From assembly GCA_016271365.2 (NCBI GenBank), contig CM028131.1:283090001-283154000 (forward strand): a DNA stretch of 64,000 nucleotides, given 5' to 3'. This document shows positions 10,747 to 21,089 of this stretch, one piece after another (the first letter of the stretch is position 1; every line of letters starts with the position of its first letter). The DNA is from Neoceratodus forsteri (taxonomy: Eukaryota > Chordata > Ceratodontiformes > Ceratodontidae). Position numbers and translations under genes: made by a program. Below the pieces are notes generated by a model that worked only from the letters and a program-made list of their open reading frames with translations, was not told the DNA's origin and made no database searches.

Positions 10747-12502
10747 TCAAGGGCCTACCATCTTGGACCAGTCGGGAGGAGCAGTACTTGCAAGTCGTGG
10801 GACAGTGGCCTTAGATGCAAAAGACTTATGAGGAGGCCTGGATTGAGGCTTTATGTTACTTTGCCTGACCTGGTTAAGCAGCTTGGCAGTTACTCTGCAC
10901 AAATCTTCAGGAGAATGGCAGGCATTCTTGGTCTGTCCAGCTTCCCCACAGTGATAACAGAATACCTGTGGTCTGGAATCAGGAGTTTGAGCAGGGTCTT
11001 CCCTGGCTTTTACGGTTGTCAGGAGGTGCAAACCGGTACTTTTCCTTGGGCCTAGACTCAGAGTCAGCACTTTCTCCAGGGCAAGGGCTGTTGAGATGAG
11101 TGAATAAGATCCCTCACCATAGCTCGCAGCTCTCTCATTTCCTTTATTACGTCAGTGTCTAGTCTGTTCTCAGGAACTTGAGCACTGGCCCCTTTCACAG
11201 CAGACTGAACTTCACAGGTAGCCACAGGATGGGAAGCACAAGTAATGTGACTCTTTACCATATCTGCCATGGTCTGTGCACTAGCTCGCAACTCTTTTAA
11301 CTCTCTTAGCAGGTTACTGATTTGCTGGGAATCAAGAGCATTATCCCCTTCACTGGATTTCTCAGATGCAGAGACAGTCCTGGCGGCACCTGTGTAAGTG
11401 TCCCAACAATCATCCTCATTCTCTGCTTCTCTAATTTCTTTCATTAGCCAGCAATATTCAAGGGTATCATCTTTGCGATCCTGAAACTTCAGTTTTAGCA
11501 TAAGCACACTAGAATACTGAGCTGACTTAAAGATGTGTTCTAGTCATACTCTGTTTAGCTCACTAACCGGGATGGCACCCTTGCGGTGTGCTCTCTGAAG
11601 GGCCCAATCACTCCAGTCACATAGGCAGATAAATGTTAATTTTTCCAGTGTTTGGTGGACTTGAACTTCCACATTAAGTCCTCTCCCTGACTCAGTACTC
11701 TCAAAAACTCCTTCTAAAGCAGAGAGATATTCGTTAGCGGTAGCATCTGGTTTTGTGGACCATAGAAACCTGATAGCTTCAAGTGCAGGGTCCCTTAAAC
11801 ACTCCATAAGTCTCTTGCACTTCTCACCCTTTGAGCATTGCCACTCTTGGACCAGGGAGGATGCATAGTCCATTCAAGTCTTTAAGTCATCTTCCCCCAT
11901 AGGGGCAGGAACAGTGCCCGAAAACTGTCTGAACCTGTGGTAAGTGTCCAAATTCACAGAGGGTACCACTATGGGGGACACTGCGAGGGGAGATGGCATA
12001 GGCAGGGGCGTAGGGGCCGGGAAGAATTCACTGTAGTAGCCCCCCAGGACTCTCTATGGCCCTTTTCAAACCCTCAAAAGTCTGTCCCTCAGCTGCTAAC
12101 AGCTTTCCCAACTTCTCTTTTAACCCTTCCACTTTGGTTGACCCCCCCCCCAGGGGAAGACGCTCCACTATGCATAGTGATAATTCTCCAACCCACCTGG
12201 GATCCCTCAGGTATAATAACAAGTGGTACAGTCTCTGGGTCTGTGAAGGCACTACACAAAATAAGAGCCACTATAGTCTGAGAAAATAAGTTAGCATTCT
12301 GTACCTGTACTGTGATTTTACCCAGACACTTAACTTGACTCACTGCTTCCTCTATAACAGCTCTGGTAGTCCCCAACAGTATGTTCAATAGCATTAAGAC
12401 ATGGTGATAATCGACCTCTTCTACCTCGCTCCACCCCAACAGGTGGTGCACAGCCATTTTCTTTGGAGGAATCTCAAGTTTAGCCTTAGGCAGGTTCTCC
12501 AT
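10747..12502 (-). pseudogene. Gypsy A Gag, PNMA-like, with N-terminal domain and zinc knuckle
   Basis: The start is placed at the ATG on the minus strand at 12502 (MENLPKAKLEIPPKKMAVHH). The N-terminal part (12240-12440) resembles the RRM-like N-terminus of vertebrate PNMA proteins. The capsid part at 11544-11873 has WQCSKGEKCKRLMECLRDPA with ALEAIRFL, the PNMA/Gypsy capsid signature. A charged linker follows (11064-11507). Near 10930-10970 is a nucleic-acid-binding knuckle, CYHCGEAGQTKNAC, where the usual His is Gln. Frameshifts near 12090, 11540 and 11065 break it into pieces. Confidence 0.85.
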
Positions 12503-12565
12503 TTTCGGTTTGACGCTAAATTAACCAACAACTGCAATTTTGTATTTTGGCCTCCAGGAGGCAGT

Positions 12566-12584
12566 AAACCCAGCAGTGCCTCCA
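12566..12584 (-). other. Gypsy A primer-binding site, probably tRNA-Thr
   Basis: Three bases inside the 5' LTR the minus strand reads TGGAGGCACTGCTGGGTTT. From knowledge of vertebrate tRNA-Thr 3' ends (CCCAGCGGGGCCTCCA), the expected complement differs at about three of 19 positions. Gypsy B has the related TGGAGGCTCACCGCTAGGAT at 29551-29570. The 3-nt spacer and TGG start are as expected for a tRNA-primed LTR element. Confidence 0.6.
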
Positions 12585-12587
12585 AGA

Positions 12588-13740
12588 TGTAACCCCTAGG
12601 CAATGCTATTTCAAGGGCTACTACCCCTGCCTGTCTTCTTAGCAATAGGTTGAGGGGCCTGGGTTCCAAATTAGCAAATACTGGGGTACCCTACTCTCAG
12701 TAAACACAAAGGATTGGTGCCTCCACCCAAAGTACGGTTTGTGTGGGTATCTATCTAGAATGGTACAGCCCTCTAGGAAGCTATAGCCACCCACAATCCC
12801 ACCTAGTGACCCAGTACCTGTTAATTGACAATAACCATTAGCAGCATTCGATAGACAGTTTGTAACAGGCATTGATAATATGCTCACACACCTTGCACTT
12901 ACCACCAGGGTTCGGTCTTCAGACAAAACACTCTTGAACCCCCTATAAAACAATATTAAATGCAAGCATACACTTTTCAATGCCTTTACCCAGGTCATAG
13001 TAAGTTTAAACCAAACAATGATCTGCTCACAAGCCAGTTTAACAATAAACAGCAAATATGGTTTATTAAGGGGATGTGAACAAGGAGGGGTGTGAATTTA
13101 AGTAATTGATTACTGTTCTGGTTTGTACCAAGTTACTTTGCATGCAGTCAATTTAATCCCTTTGTTAAACAATCTTGCAACTACTGGGTACCCAGAATGT
13201 AATGCTGGCTGGCCACAATCGGTGCCCGGGGTTGCTGGCATTGCAGCTGTTGTTGGGGCCCTTGAAGGAAAAAAGATAATTAAACATAGGCAAGCCAAGA
13301 CTATGGGCTAGTTGTATGCATGGCCAGCTGGCCTAGTTCTTTGAAACCCTTGTAATTTAACTGAAAGCAATCAGATGTACAACAAGACAGTTGAAATATT
13401 CGTTGCAGAGAGCTACCCTGGATTTACTCCTTGTACCAGAAGATGGATACATGCCTGGCGAAATGAAGACCTGTGGCTTGAAGTGGCTGCACATGGGGAA
13501 ACTGGGCCGACACAACTCACCTCCACTTCATGGCCTTTCCCTGTAGGTGACCGCAATCTGTGATGATTTGCTGTGCAGGGGCTGGATCCCTGAAGCCAGT
13601 CTCTTGCCGGAAAGCTGTAGTTGGCACAAGAACAAACGGCATGGACTGAAATGGCATGGCCCACATGCAGAAGATGCCTCTAGAATGGTGCAGTTCATTT
13701 TGCTGGTGAAACCTCCAGCTGGTAGGCCAGGCAATTGCTG
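12588..13740 (-). repeat. Gypsy A 5' LTR, truncated
   Basis: It aligns with positions 103-1252 of the 3' LTR, starting TGTAACCCCTAGG. Alignment stops after GCAATTGCTG at 13740, where the sequence changes into a DIRS recombinase fragment. About 920 bp of LTR, which in element orientation is the U3 side expected to hold the promoter, is missing. Confidence 0.88.
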
Positions 13741-14375
13741 TAAACCCCTGCTGTGTATTCCTTATCATAAAGGTGCACCCAGTGCATATTCGAAGTATAG
13801 TACAGAAGCTGAGCACCAATTTCAGGCTTTGGAAAGTAGATTGGGAGGTACAACACGTGGTTAATCTCTGAGACTACCTTGGGCAGAAACATTGCACAGG
13901 AATGAAGGACCACCTTCTCCTTGTGAAAGACCAAATAGAGAGACTCCATTGTGAGCACCTGGGGCTCACTTACCTGTCTGGCTGAGGTGATAGTGACCAA
14001 AAATGCAGTCTTCCACAACAAGCTTGACATCTTGCACTTGTGGACTAGTTTGAATGCTTTATCCATCAGCTAAACAAGCACCAGCAGCAGGTCCCACAGA
14101 GGTGGTGGTTCATGGCACCTGAGGGGACAAGCGGCCCAGACCCTTGAAAAAGTGTCTGACCATCCTCTCCTGAGCCACTGTTTGTATACCGACCCATATC
14201 TGGCATGCAGAGATGGCGGATAGGCGCAGCTTAAGTGTCGTGGCTCATAACCCTGATTGAGAGATGAACAAGAGGTAGCTGAGGATCTGTGTCACTGGAC
14301 AGGCACAGGATCAATAGCCTTGCCTGTACACCAGAGTGAGAGTCTCTTCCACTTTAGCGTGTACGTTCTATGAGA
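13741..14375 (-). pseudogene. DIRS tyrosine recombinase fragment
   Basis: Frames on the minus strand encode TYTLKWKRLSLWC (about 14350), resembling the start of the DIRS recombinase core-binding domain. Next come LLWKTAFLVTITSARQVSEP (about 13985-14035) and FLPKVVSEIN (13870). These match YLTWKTVFLVAIISARRISE and FLPKVVSDFH in DIRS B. In the first catalytic box SARRISE the Arg is replaced by Gln (SARQVSE). Neither terminal repeat is present. It abuts the truncated LTR of Gypsy A. Confidence 0.82.
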
Positions 14376-14428
14376 TGATTCTTTTTTTTTTTTTTTGGCA
14401 ATGCAGTACAGAAACTCTGCACAATTTC

Positions 14429-14560
14429 TTTCATTCATTCATTCATTCAATTTTATTGGTTTGACTTACAAAGTCATTACATGTGTTAAAAACAGTTTAA
14501 AACACAGACAGAAATACATCATTTACAATATATCATTTGTTTGACTAAACATTCCAGCTA
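14429..14560 (-). repeat. LINE (L2-type) 3' end
   Basis: On the minus strand the sequence runs into CAATAAAATTGAATGAATGA and further GAAT repeats at 14430-14449, a typical L2-like 3' tail. Only about 130 bp is present, so it is strongly 5'-truncated. A T-run at 14382-14396 lies just outside it. Confidence 0.6.
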
Positions 14561-14572
14561 TTAATTATTTAA

Positions 14573-14713
14573 GCAATAAGCCACAAGGGGGTGTGGGTTA
14601 TCTGGGGATGTACCATGACTGGAGTGGTTTGCCCACGAGGCGCAGCTGAGTGGGTAAATCTCGCCAGCTGTGGTAAATCCCCCGATAACCCACCCCCATG
14701 AGTGGCTTATTGC
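14573..14713. mobile_element. Palindromic MITE-like element, 141 bp
   Basis: The left arm, starting GCAATAAGCCAC, and the right arm, ending GTGGCTTATTGC, are inverted copies of about 43 bp. The shared core is GGGTGGGTTATC.GGGGAT.TACC. They surround a 55-bp centre. There is no coding capacity. The flanks (TTAA left, GATTATA right) give no clear target duplication. Confidence 0.7.
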
Positions 14714-15452
14714 GATTATACCTTGAGTTTGTTAAAAAAAATATATCAATAATAAAAACAATTTTTTTTTCTCAGTTTTAAACTGTTTTTTGTTTAGGAT
14801 CATGGTGCATGATGAAAAATAGTCCTGGTCTGCTGCGAGTGGTAATGGGCTGTCATCTGTGAGTGAGCGTATGCTTCCGGTTTGAATTTACAGTCTATAG
14901 AAAGTAGTAGTGTGAGTCAAGAATATCTTTTTTTCTGTTATTTTGCTTGCCATCATCATTTTTTCTTAGTGAAAAAAATGGGTAGTGTGTGCTTCTGTTG
15001 TTTAGGAGGTGTGAGCGAGGGCCGGAGACAGGAAATGTGCTTGTGCTGCAGCGAGTGTGATGGAATTCGGAGGGAGTGAGCGTTACAGGAAGGATTTTTA
15101 GAAGGTTTGGCATAATGTTTTTTAGGCTGCAGTTACTTTTTTAAGATATGCCAGGAGTGTGGAATTTGTATTTGATGTCTGCGAGGCAGTGATTTCACAA
15201 ATGTTCCGTGACCTGTGGGAGATGGCTGGGAGAGTGCCGTTTACCAAGGAATTCAACACGGCGACTGTAGGTTTTTAAATTTGGGGGTCAGATCGATTTT
15301 GTTGGTGATGCGGGTGACTGGCACCTTTGCTGTGGGTATATCGAAGGATTTACCACGGCAGAAAGGTGCTAGCCACCCAATCAAAATACAGCATTTGTCA
15401 CTTTGAAATTGTGGCATGGTATAATACACTGTATTATATAAGACAATCAGAT
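14714..15452. other. No recognisable gene or repeat
   Basis: The interval between the palindrome and Gypsy B is A/T-rich with scattered T-runs. I see no homology to any other part of the window apart from a short block near 14772-14795. That block resembles the reverse complement of 14488-14512. Confidence 0.5.
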
Positions 15453-17463
15453 TGTTACCCATAGGTGGCTCTATCCCATCAGCTACTACCCCTGCCTGCT
15501 TGACTAGTAGCAGGTTAATGGCCTAGGTTCCGCAACGGGTGCCTCCACCTGGAGGACAAGTATGGTAGTGGTCAAACTAACCTGGGCACAGCCCTCCGGG
15601 ACACTATAACCCCCCTCTTTCCCTTCTAGTGGCCTGAGCAACATACGATAATCACTTTCACAGTACCCCTTGTACACCATACAAGTACCCACACTGTTTG
15701 CACTTACCACCAGGGCTGGTTTCTTTGACTCGACCCTGGGGACCCCCTGTAAAACAAGGTTATGCACAGCAAATAGCAACAGTACAGTACTCTTAGCACA
15801 AACTGGAACCACAGTCAGGTTAAATGCAGAAAAAGTCAGATCTTACTTATTCAGGGGACTTGAACAAGGAAGGGGGGTAGTCAGGTTGATTAGCTTAAAG
15901 GCTATATTAATCAAACAATTATGCATGCGCTTTAAGTCCCCACACAGTCACACCTCTGGGTACCCAGGTAGGGAGATGTTGGGCTAGCCAGGAATGTTGC
16001 AGCTGGTTGGGGCCCTATGATGGAAAAAAGCAACATGCACAACACACACTCTTTGTAATCCGGAGCTGGAGGGCTCAGTTCATGAAAGAAAAAGCAACCA
16101 GACAATCAGATGACAACACTTTAGATTTAGCTGTTGTTGCAGGGAGCTACCCTGATGGTTACTCACGATTCCCAATACTAGACACAGGCAGGACGAAATT
16201 GAGACTGCAGGTTGTTGAGCTGGAATGCCCGGGGAAGCGGGGCCCACATGAATCACCGAGGTATCGTTCCTGTTCAAGTGCTGTGCAGGGGGCTGATCCC
16301 CAGGCAGGTCTCTCATCGATGGCTTTCTCTGTGCAGCGGGTAGTCGGGCTGAGCCAGTGTGCCAAGGCCCAGGCCCAATGGAGATGATTTTGGATTCAGT
16401 CCGTGGGGCTGGATGCAGCTTCCAGCAAGCAGAATACAGTTCAAACCACAGTGGGGTATCAAATCACAACCCACTAGCAGCACACAGCACATTTACATGT
16501 AGGGAAATTCTAATGCAGCTTCCAGCAAGCACAACACAATTTAAACCACAGTTGGAACCAAATTGCGACTCACTATAAACACACAACACATTCAAATGTA
16601 AGGAAATTCCTCTGTACCAGGCAAAAGGCTCTCCGGTCGCAATTACAGAGTCTCTGCACAATCCAGGAGTTCTGAGGTGGCTGGAAGTCCAGACAGGCCA
16701 ATTGCATTCAGCGAATCTTCGGTCTTCTTCAGGTTAAAACCTGGTCACAGTCCAGTGGCTTAAATCGTTCTCACAACTCAGATTCAGTCCAAATAAACTC
16801 TATTTTTCTCTCAGGGATAACAGGCAGACATTTAGGCCAAACTCAGGCCTTTCCACAGTTCTCCAACCCGAATCCATGCTGGGGCTGCTGCTTGAATCAT
16901 TCAAGCTGTTATCTCTTCACTTCCCAACTCAGAATTGAAACTAGCTGCAAGCAGCTTGGGAATTTCCCCTAGGTCCAAAAGGTTCGGTTGGCTGATTTGT
17001 CTGTCAGTCACAACAAGAGCTCCCCCTACAGGTTATTTTAGGCACCAAAATGCAAAAACTACAACTCCTACAAGGGTTTGACCCCACCAAGTCCCTGTAG
17101 GCAGGCTCCATTTTTTAGAGTCCCAAATGTACTGATTGGTCCAATCCAGCAGTTCAGGACCAAGATGATGGAAACAAACAGAACTGTTCATGCTGCAAAG
17201 AAGGCAGGTTAGAACAAACTGCAATAATATTACTACTCTAACAAATGATCAGCAAACAAGCACATCTTCTAACAGAGCTCCCTTTTAGATTAATTATGAC
17301 TGCAATCCAGGCAGCTCTTAAAGAGACAGTACACAGAGGCTATATAGGCACTCTCTGGCAATCACATTTAAACTGCAAAAACGCAAGACACCAGCCTGGT
17401 AGTAAGCATTTAGACAAGCTCAAGGAAGACTTTTTGGGAACCCCCATTTGTAGGGGGGTTACA
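15453..17463 (-). repeat. Gypsy B 3' LTR
   Basis: Termini are TGTTACCC and GGGGGGTTACA. It matches the other LTR at 29574-31356 except for the insertion and deletion there. Inside it, two related blocks near 16440-16520 and 16510-16600 (GCTTCCAGCAAGCA..AC.CAATT.AAACCACAG) form a direct duplication of about 90 bp, also present in the second LTR. Adjacent at 17464-17480 is a pyrimidine tract, which is a purine tract on the element strand (GCAGGGAAGGG). Confidence 0.9.
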
Positions 17464-17664
17464 CCCTTCCCTGCTTGGAGAAAATTTAGCATCCGCGTCA
17501 AGTGTGTACCATCACAATATCAAAAATGCAATATAAACGAGACATATATATATCATTAGCTTGTTACATTACTGTACCTTTCAATATACTTCACATTACT
17601 ATATCCATATTGACAATACTTATGCATGTTTCATACAAGTAATACTGATTCATTTAATAACTTC

Positions 17665-18351
17665 TTATACATTAAACAATGTAAGAGGGGGCCCTTCCCT
17701 ATCAGCTAACTTGGGTCTGGATGGGGCAGGGGCACCATGGTGAAAGGGAAGAACAAGTAACCTGGAGCTGGCTGTCAAGCTCAATTTGGGCATTGAGCTT
17801 GGTGAAACATGAACCCCTTTGTGAACCACATTGAGAGGCAAATCCACTGGCCTCCCAGGGGAATCATAACTAAAGCATAGCACTGGCTTGACAGCTTGGC
17901 CAGTCTTTCTGGGGGGAGCGGTCACAGCCTCTGTACTTTTAGCACTAACTTTGGAGATTTCGTCACTTGTGAGGGGTGCCTCTGCATGGATGGGAATGTC
18001 CAAACTTGGAGCACTGTCACTCCCTTGCTCTGTAGGCTCTGTTTCCACAACACTTTGTTCATTATCTTCTGATGGAGGCCCAGGTTGCTCGTTTTGAGGA
18101 GGCTCTGGCACAGTTAGGCTTTGCGGCACTGAAGGGGAGCTGTCAACACTCTCACATTGTTCTTCAAGTTCTGATGTGTCACCAGAGAGACTCAGACCAT
18201 CAGCCCCTTCTTTGGGCAATTCACACAGTCTCACAAAACACAGAGTCCGCAACCTCAGATGTAATACTTTGCACTTCACTTTGAGGGAGCATTGGCTCCA
18301 AGGACGAAGCTGGGGGGTTAGGCAGTCCAGAAGGCATAGCTTCATCCCCAC
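17665..18351 (-). pseudogene. Gypsy B Pol C-terminal tail, low complexity
   Basis: A 228-codon open minus-strand frame follows the integrase C-terminal domain after a frame change near 18390. It is rich in Ser, Pro, Glu and Thr, with no membrane segment, signal peptide or Cys pattern. It is therefore better read as a disordered Pol tail than as an envelope gene. Near its end it has CFSYDSPGRPVDLPLNVVHKGVH. Confidence 0.6.
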
Positions 18352-18391
18352 AATTAGTCACAGGATTACCTTGAAACAGCTGACTCAGTTC

Positions 18392-18886
18392 TTAGGAGGG
18401 GTAATAGGCATCGTCACACTCACTTTCGTCAGAGGTGGACTGACAGTCACTATCATTCTGGGCCTGCTGCGGGGAAAACTTTAAATCTGTAACTACTGGG
18501 GTAGGTTGACTCTGTCTCTTTTTTGCAGCCACACGAGTCACCAGCCCAGGGGAATCAATCTCTGATGGTTCAGCCTCAATTTTGACTTGGCCGATAGGTG
18601 GCAAGTGGTTACGGTGCATGGTCTTGACAGCTTTGGAGTTATTTCCAGGGTACGTCTTGTACACTGGTAAATCATTCAACTTTCCAGCTACTACATGGGG
18701 AAGATGGTGCCACCTGTCAGCAATTTTGTGTTTGCCATGCAGTCTCAAATTGCGTAACAACACATGGTCTCCAGGCCGAAGCTCTTGAACCTTTACTTTT
18801 TTATCATGCCTCTCTTTGTTGGCGAGATTTCTTTTGGCGGCCATTATCTGGGCCAGTTGATAGGCATGGTTCAATTGAGCTTTCAG
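18392..18886 (-). pseudogene. Gypsy B integrase C-terminal domain
   Basis: The frame begins at the DIRS boundary with ELKAQLNHAYQLAQIMAAKR. It continues through VQELRPGDHVLLRNLRLHGK, then HKIADRWHHLPHVVAGKLND and KTMHRNHLPP. The GDHVLLRN...HKIADRW pattern is the standard chromatin/DNA-binding C-terminal domain of Ty3/Gypsy integrases. The frame ends in an acidic Ser-rich stretch with a stop at 18392. It is separated from its catalytic core by 5.7 kb of DIRS B. Confidence 0.9.
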
Positions 18887-19056
18887 TTCAAACAACATGA
18901 AGTCTTGCTGTATTCTGACTATATGCAGTTACCCCTAGCACTTGAACTGCTCCGGAGAGTAAAGAGTTAATTCTATGCAAGGCATAGAATGTTGAGCTTG
19001 AGCTCGGTTTTCAAACCTCTGTCTGTGGTACTCTGAAGTGTAACCGTCAGATTCTT
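18887..19056 (+). repeat. DIRS B left inverted terminal repeat
   Basis: It starts TTCAAACAACATGAAGTCTT and is inverted at 24382-24533. Shared blocks include TCTTGCTGTATTCTGACTAT, CTGCTCCGGAGAGTAAAGAG and CTATGCAAGGCATAGAA. The last is itself a 7-bp palindromic stem. Confidence 0.9.
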
Positions 19057-19442
19057 TACTCCGCCTTACTGTGAAGTTGCTCTGGAGATTCCTCCTGTGC
19101 TTCGGTTCGGTCTAGTTTGAATCAGTCGTTTTTTTCAAACCATGATTTTCTGCATTTCGGTATTCTTACCTCTGTCTTGGTACAGTAAATGGTAGCTGTA
19201 GGTAGTGGTTATTTTTCTGTGTTGTTTATGAAGAAATAGTTTTATTTCGATTCTGTGTTGGTCGGTCCGGTTCAGAACTGAAGCTTATCTTTATATTGAT
19301 TATTATTACTGTTTGAGTGTTTTTTCCCGGTACCCATCGGTTCCTAAAAAAATCTGGTATTTTAGGATTTTTTTTAACCGACCCGTGACACGGTTGGAAC
19401 CGTTGGGTTTGTAATCACCTGGTTTAACTGCTGTATAAGGTG
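19057..19442 (+). other. DIRS B 5' untranslated region
   Basis: T-rich leader between the terminal repeat and the gag-like frame. It carries several copies of a CGGTTCGGT / CGGTTCC type word. The same word recurs inside the gag frame at 19884-19945. No ATG begins an ORF in the gag frame here. Confidence 0.5.
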
Positions 19443-20845
19443 ATTTTTACTGGTTTTAGGCCTGTCTGAGAAACCCAAGAAGAAAACCAGACCCACTGGG
19501 TTTCAGCACTGCACCGAGTGTAAGGAGGCTTTTGCTAAGGCCGACCCTCACCTTGCCTGTGTGTATTGTCTGGGGTTTGACCACCTCAGGGAAGACTGCC
19601 AAATATGTAAGAACTTTTATAAAGCCACTCTTGATAAATGTTTGAGTAGGCTAAGGGAGAGGGAGGCCGAGAAGTCTGCTGACCCGGATGGCCAGCCCGG
19701 TTCGGTTGCGGCCGAACCTGAAGAGGTGCCCACTGACCTGGGCGATACCTCTTCGGGCAAACAGAGAGCCGATTCTGCAGAATCGGTTCCGAGCAAAAGA
19801 AGGAGGAGGAAATCAGTCGGTTCAGATCCCACTTCCCATGGTCTGAGTGCTGATGAGATAGCAAAAGCGATTTTAATAGTTCAATCGCTTTGCCCGGTTC
19901 CGACCGAACCGGTTTCGGTTCCGTCCCGATCGGTTCGGTCAGAAGTATTGGCTACAGATTTAGATCCTGAAGCATACTATGAGGGTGATTGGGAGGAGGA
20001 GGATGGAGACTATGAAGAAGATGAGGGCCTAGATGAGCCTGTAGAGCCTGACATCTCCCCAGACAGGCCTTCTCAGGCTTCTCCTACCAGGCTTTCTGAG
20101 TCCCCTTCCCATTTCTTGTTTTACAAGAAAGTGGCTGAAACTCTTCAGCTTCCTATGGAAGAGGCTGAACAGGATCAGGAGGAACCTGACTACCTGGAAA
20201 TGGTGGATGTCCCAGAGTCTAAGAGGGTGTCTATCCCCTTACATAAATTCTTGGGGAAGCAGACACAAAACATTTTACAGTTTCCTACATTCATTCCTCC
20301 TGTGGAAAAAAGAATGGGCAGGAGGTATGCTTTGTCAGGTCCAGGTACGGAATTCCTTTCAAATCACAGCAGCCATGTTGGGGTAGTACAAGCTGCAGCC
20401 TGTGACAAGGCTAATATTCCCTTGGCATCTCACTCCCAGATAAGGATTCCAGGAAGGTGGATGTCATGGCAAAAAAACAGTACTTGACATCATCTTTGGG
20501 ACTCAGGCAATCGAATTACATGGCATACACAGCCAGGTACCAGAAATCTATGTAGGATATGGTTCTGGCACTGGTTAAGGATGCCCCTCCCAGCTAACCA
20601 AGGAGCTGGAACAGGTGGCTGCAAATGGTTTAGAGGCATCTAAAGTGCAATTCCATGCTGCGGTTGATTCCAATGATGTTCATTCCAGGGTCATGGCTAC
20701 ATCTATCTCCATGAGGAGATTTGCTTGGCTTAGATGTACCAGCCTCTCTCAGGATACCCAGGCTAAGGCCATGGATTTTCCTGTAACTGGTAATTCTCTC
20801 TTTGGGAAACAAACAGAGAATTACATGAAGAAGATGGATGAATAG
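19443..20845 (+). pseudogene. DIRS B gag-like ORF1
   Basis: The N-terminus encodes a Cys/His cluster, CTECKEAFAKADPHLACVYC, followed by LGFDHLREDCQIC. This is the zinc-finger-like start of DIRS ORF1 proteins. An acidic middle follows (PEAYYEGDWEEEDGDYEEDE near 19970-20030). The frame open from 19443 stops at 20487. The C-terminal homology resumes at 20615-20845 in another frame, with RRFAWLRCTSLSQDTQAKAM and LFGKQTENYM. No ATG precedes the Cys/His cluster, although TTTTACTGGTTTTAG just upstream could be a splice acceptor. Nucleocapsid-like packaging is assumed from family knowledge. Confidence 0.78.
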
Positions 20846-21089
20846 AGGACCACCTAGAGGAGTGCTGCAGCCAAAGAAAAGCAGACCACTCCTCAGAGGC
20901 AGCTGTCTAGGGGCAGGGGCAGGCCTTTTTACAGGCCTTTTTACCAAGCTCTGGTCCCCTCCTCTTCTTTTCAGCAGAGGGGGTTCTTTAGGGGAAGAGG
21001 TAGATGTGGGGTAACTAGGAACCCATCAGCTACTCAGTCCAAGCCCCCTGCCAAGCAGACACCCTGAGGTGTCAGTCAGGGTTGCCTCC

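Larger units (their letters stand above)
103..13740 (-). mobile_element. Gypsy A: Ty3/Gypsy LTR retrotransposon, degenerate, split by a DIRS insertion
   Basis: In element orientation (right to left) the order is 5' LTR 12588-13740, primer-binding site, gag, protease, reverse transcriptase, RNase H, integrase, then 3' LTR 103-2170. Protease-RT-RNase H-integrase order marks the Ty3/Gypsy class. A 4.4-kb DIRS element (2869-7308) lies inside the integrase gene. The first 1.15 kb of the two LTRs align closely, but the 5' LTR is cut off at 13740 and continues into an unrelated DIRS fragment. All frames are broken, so the copy is dead. Gypsy B at 15453-31356 is a diverged relative with the same layout. 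Confidence 0.93.

Noticed and set aside
17665..18351. Possible envelope gene between pol and the 3' LTR of Gypsy B
   Set aside because: The 228-codon frame has no signal peptide, membrane span, furin-type site or Cys pattern. It is a Ser/Pro/Glu-rich continuation of Pol.
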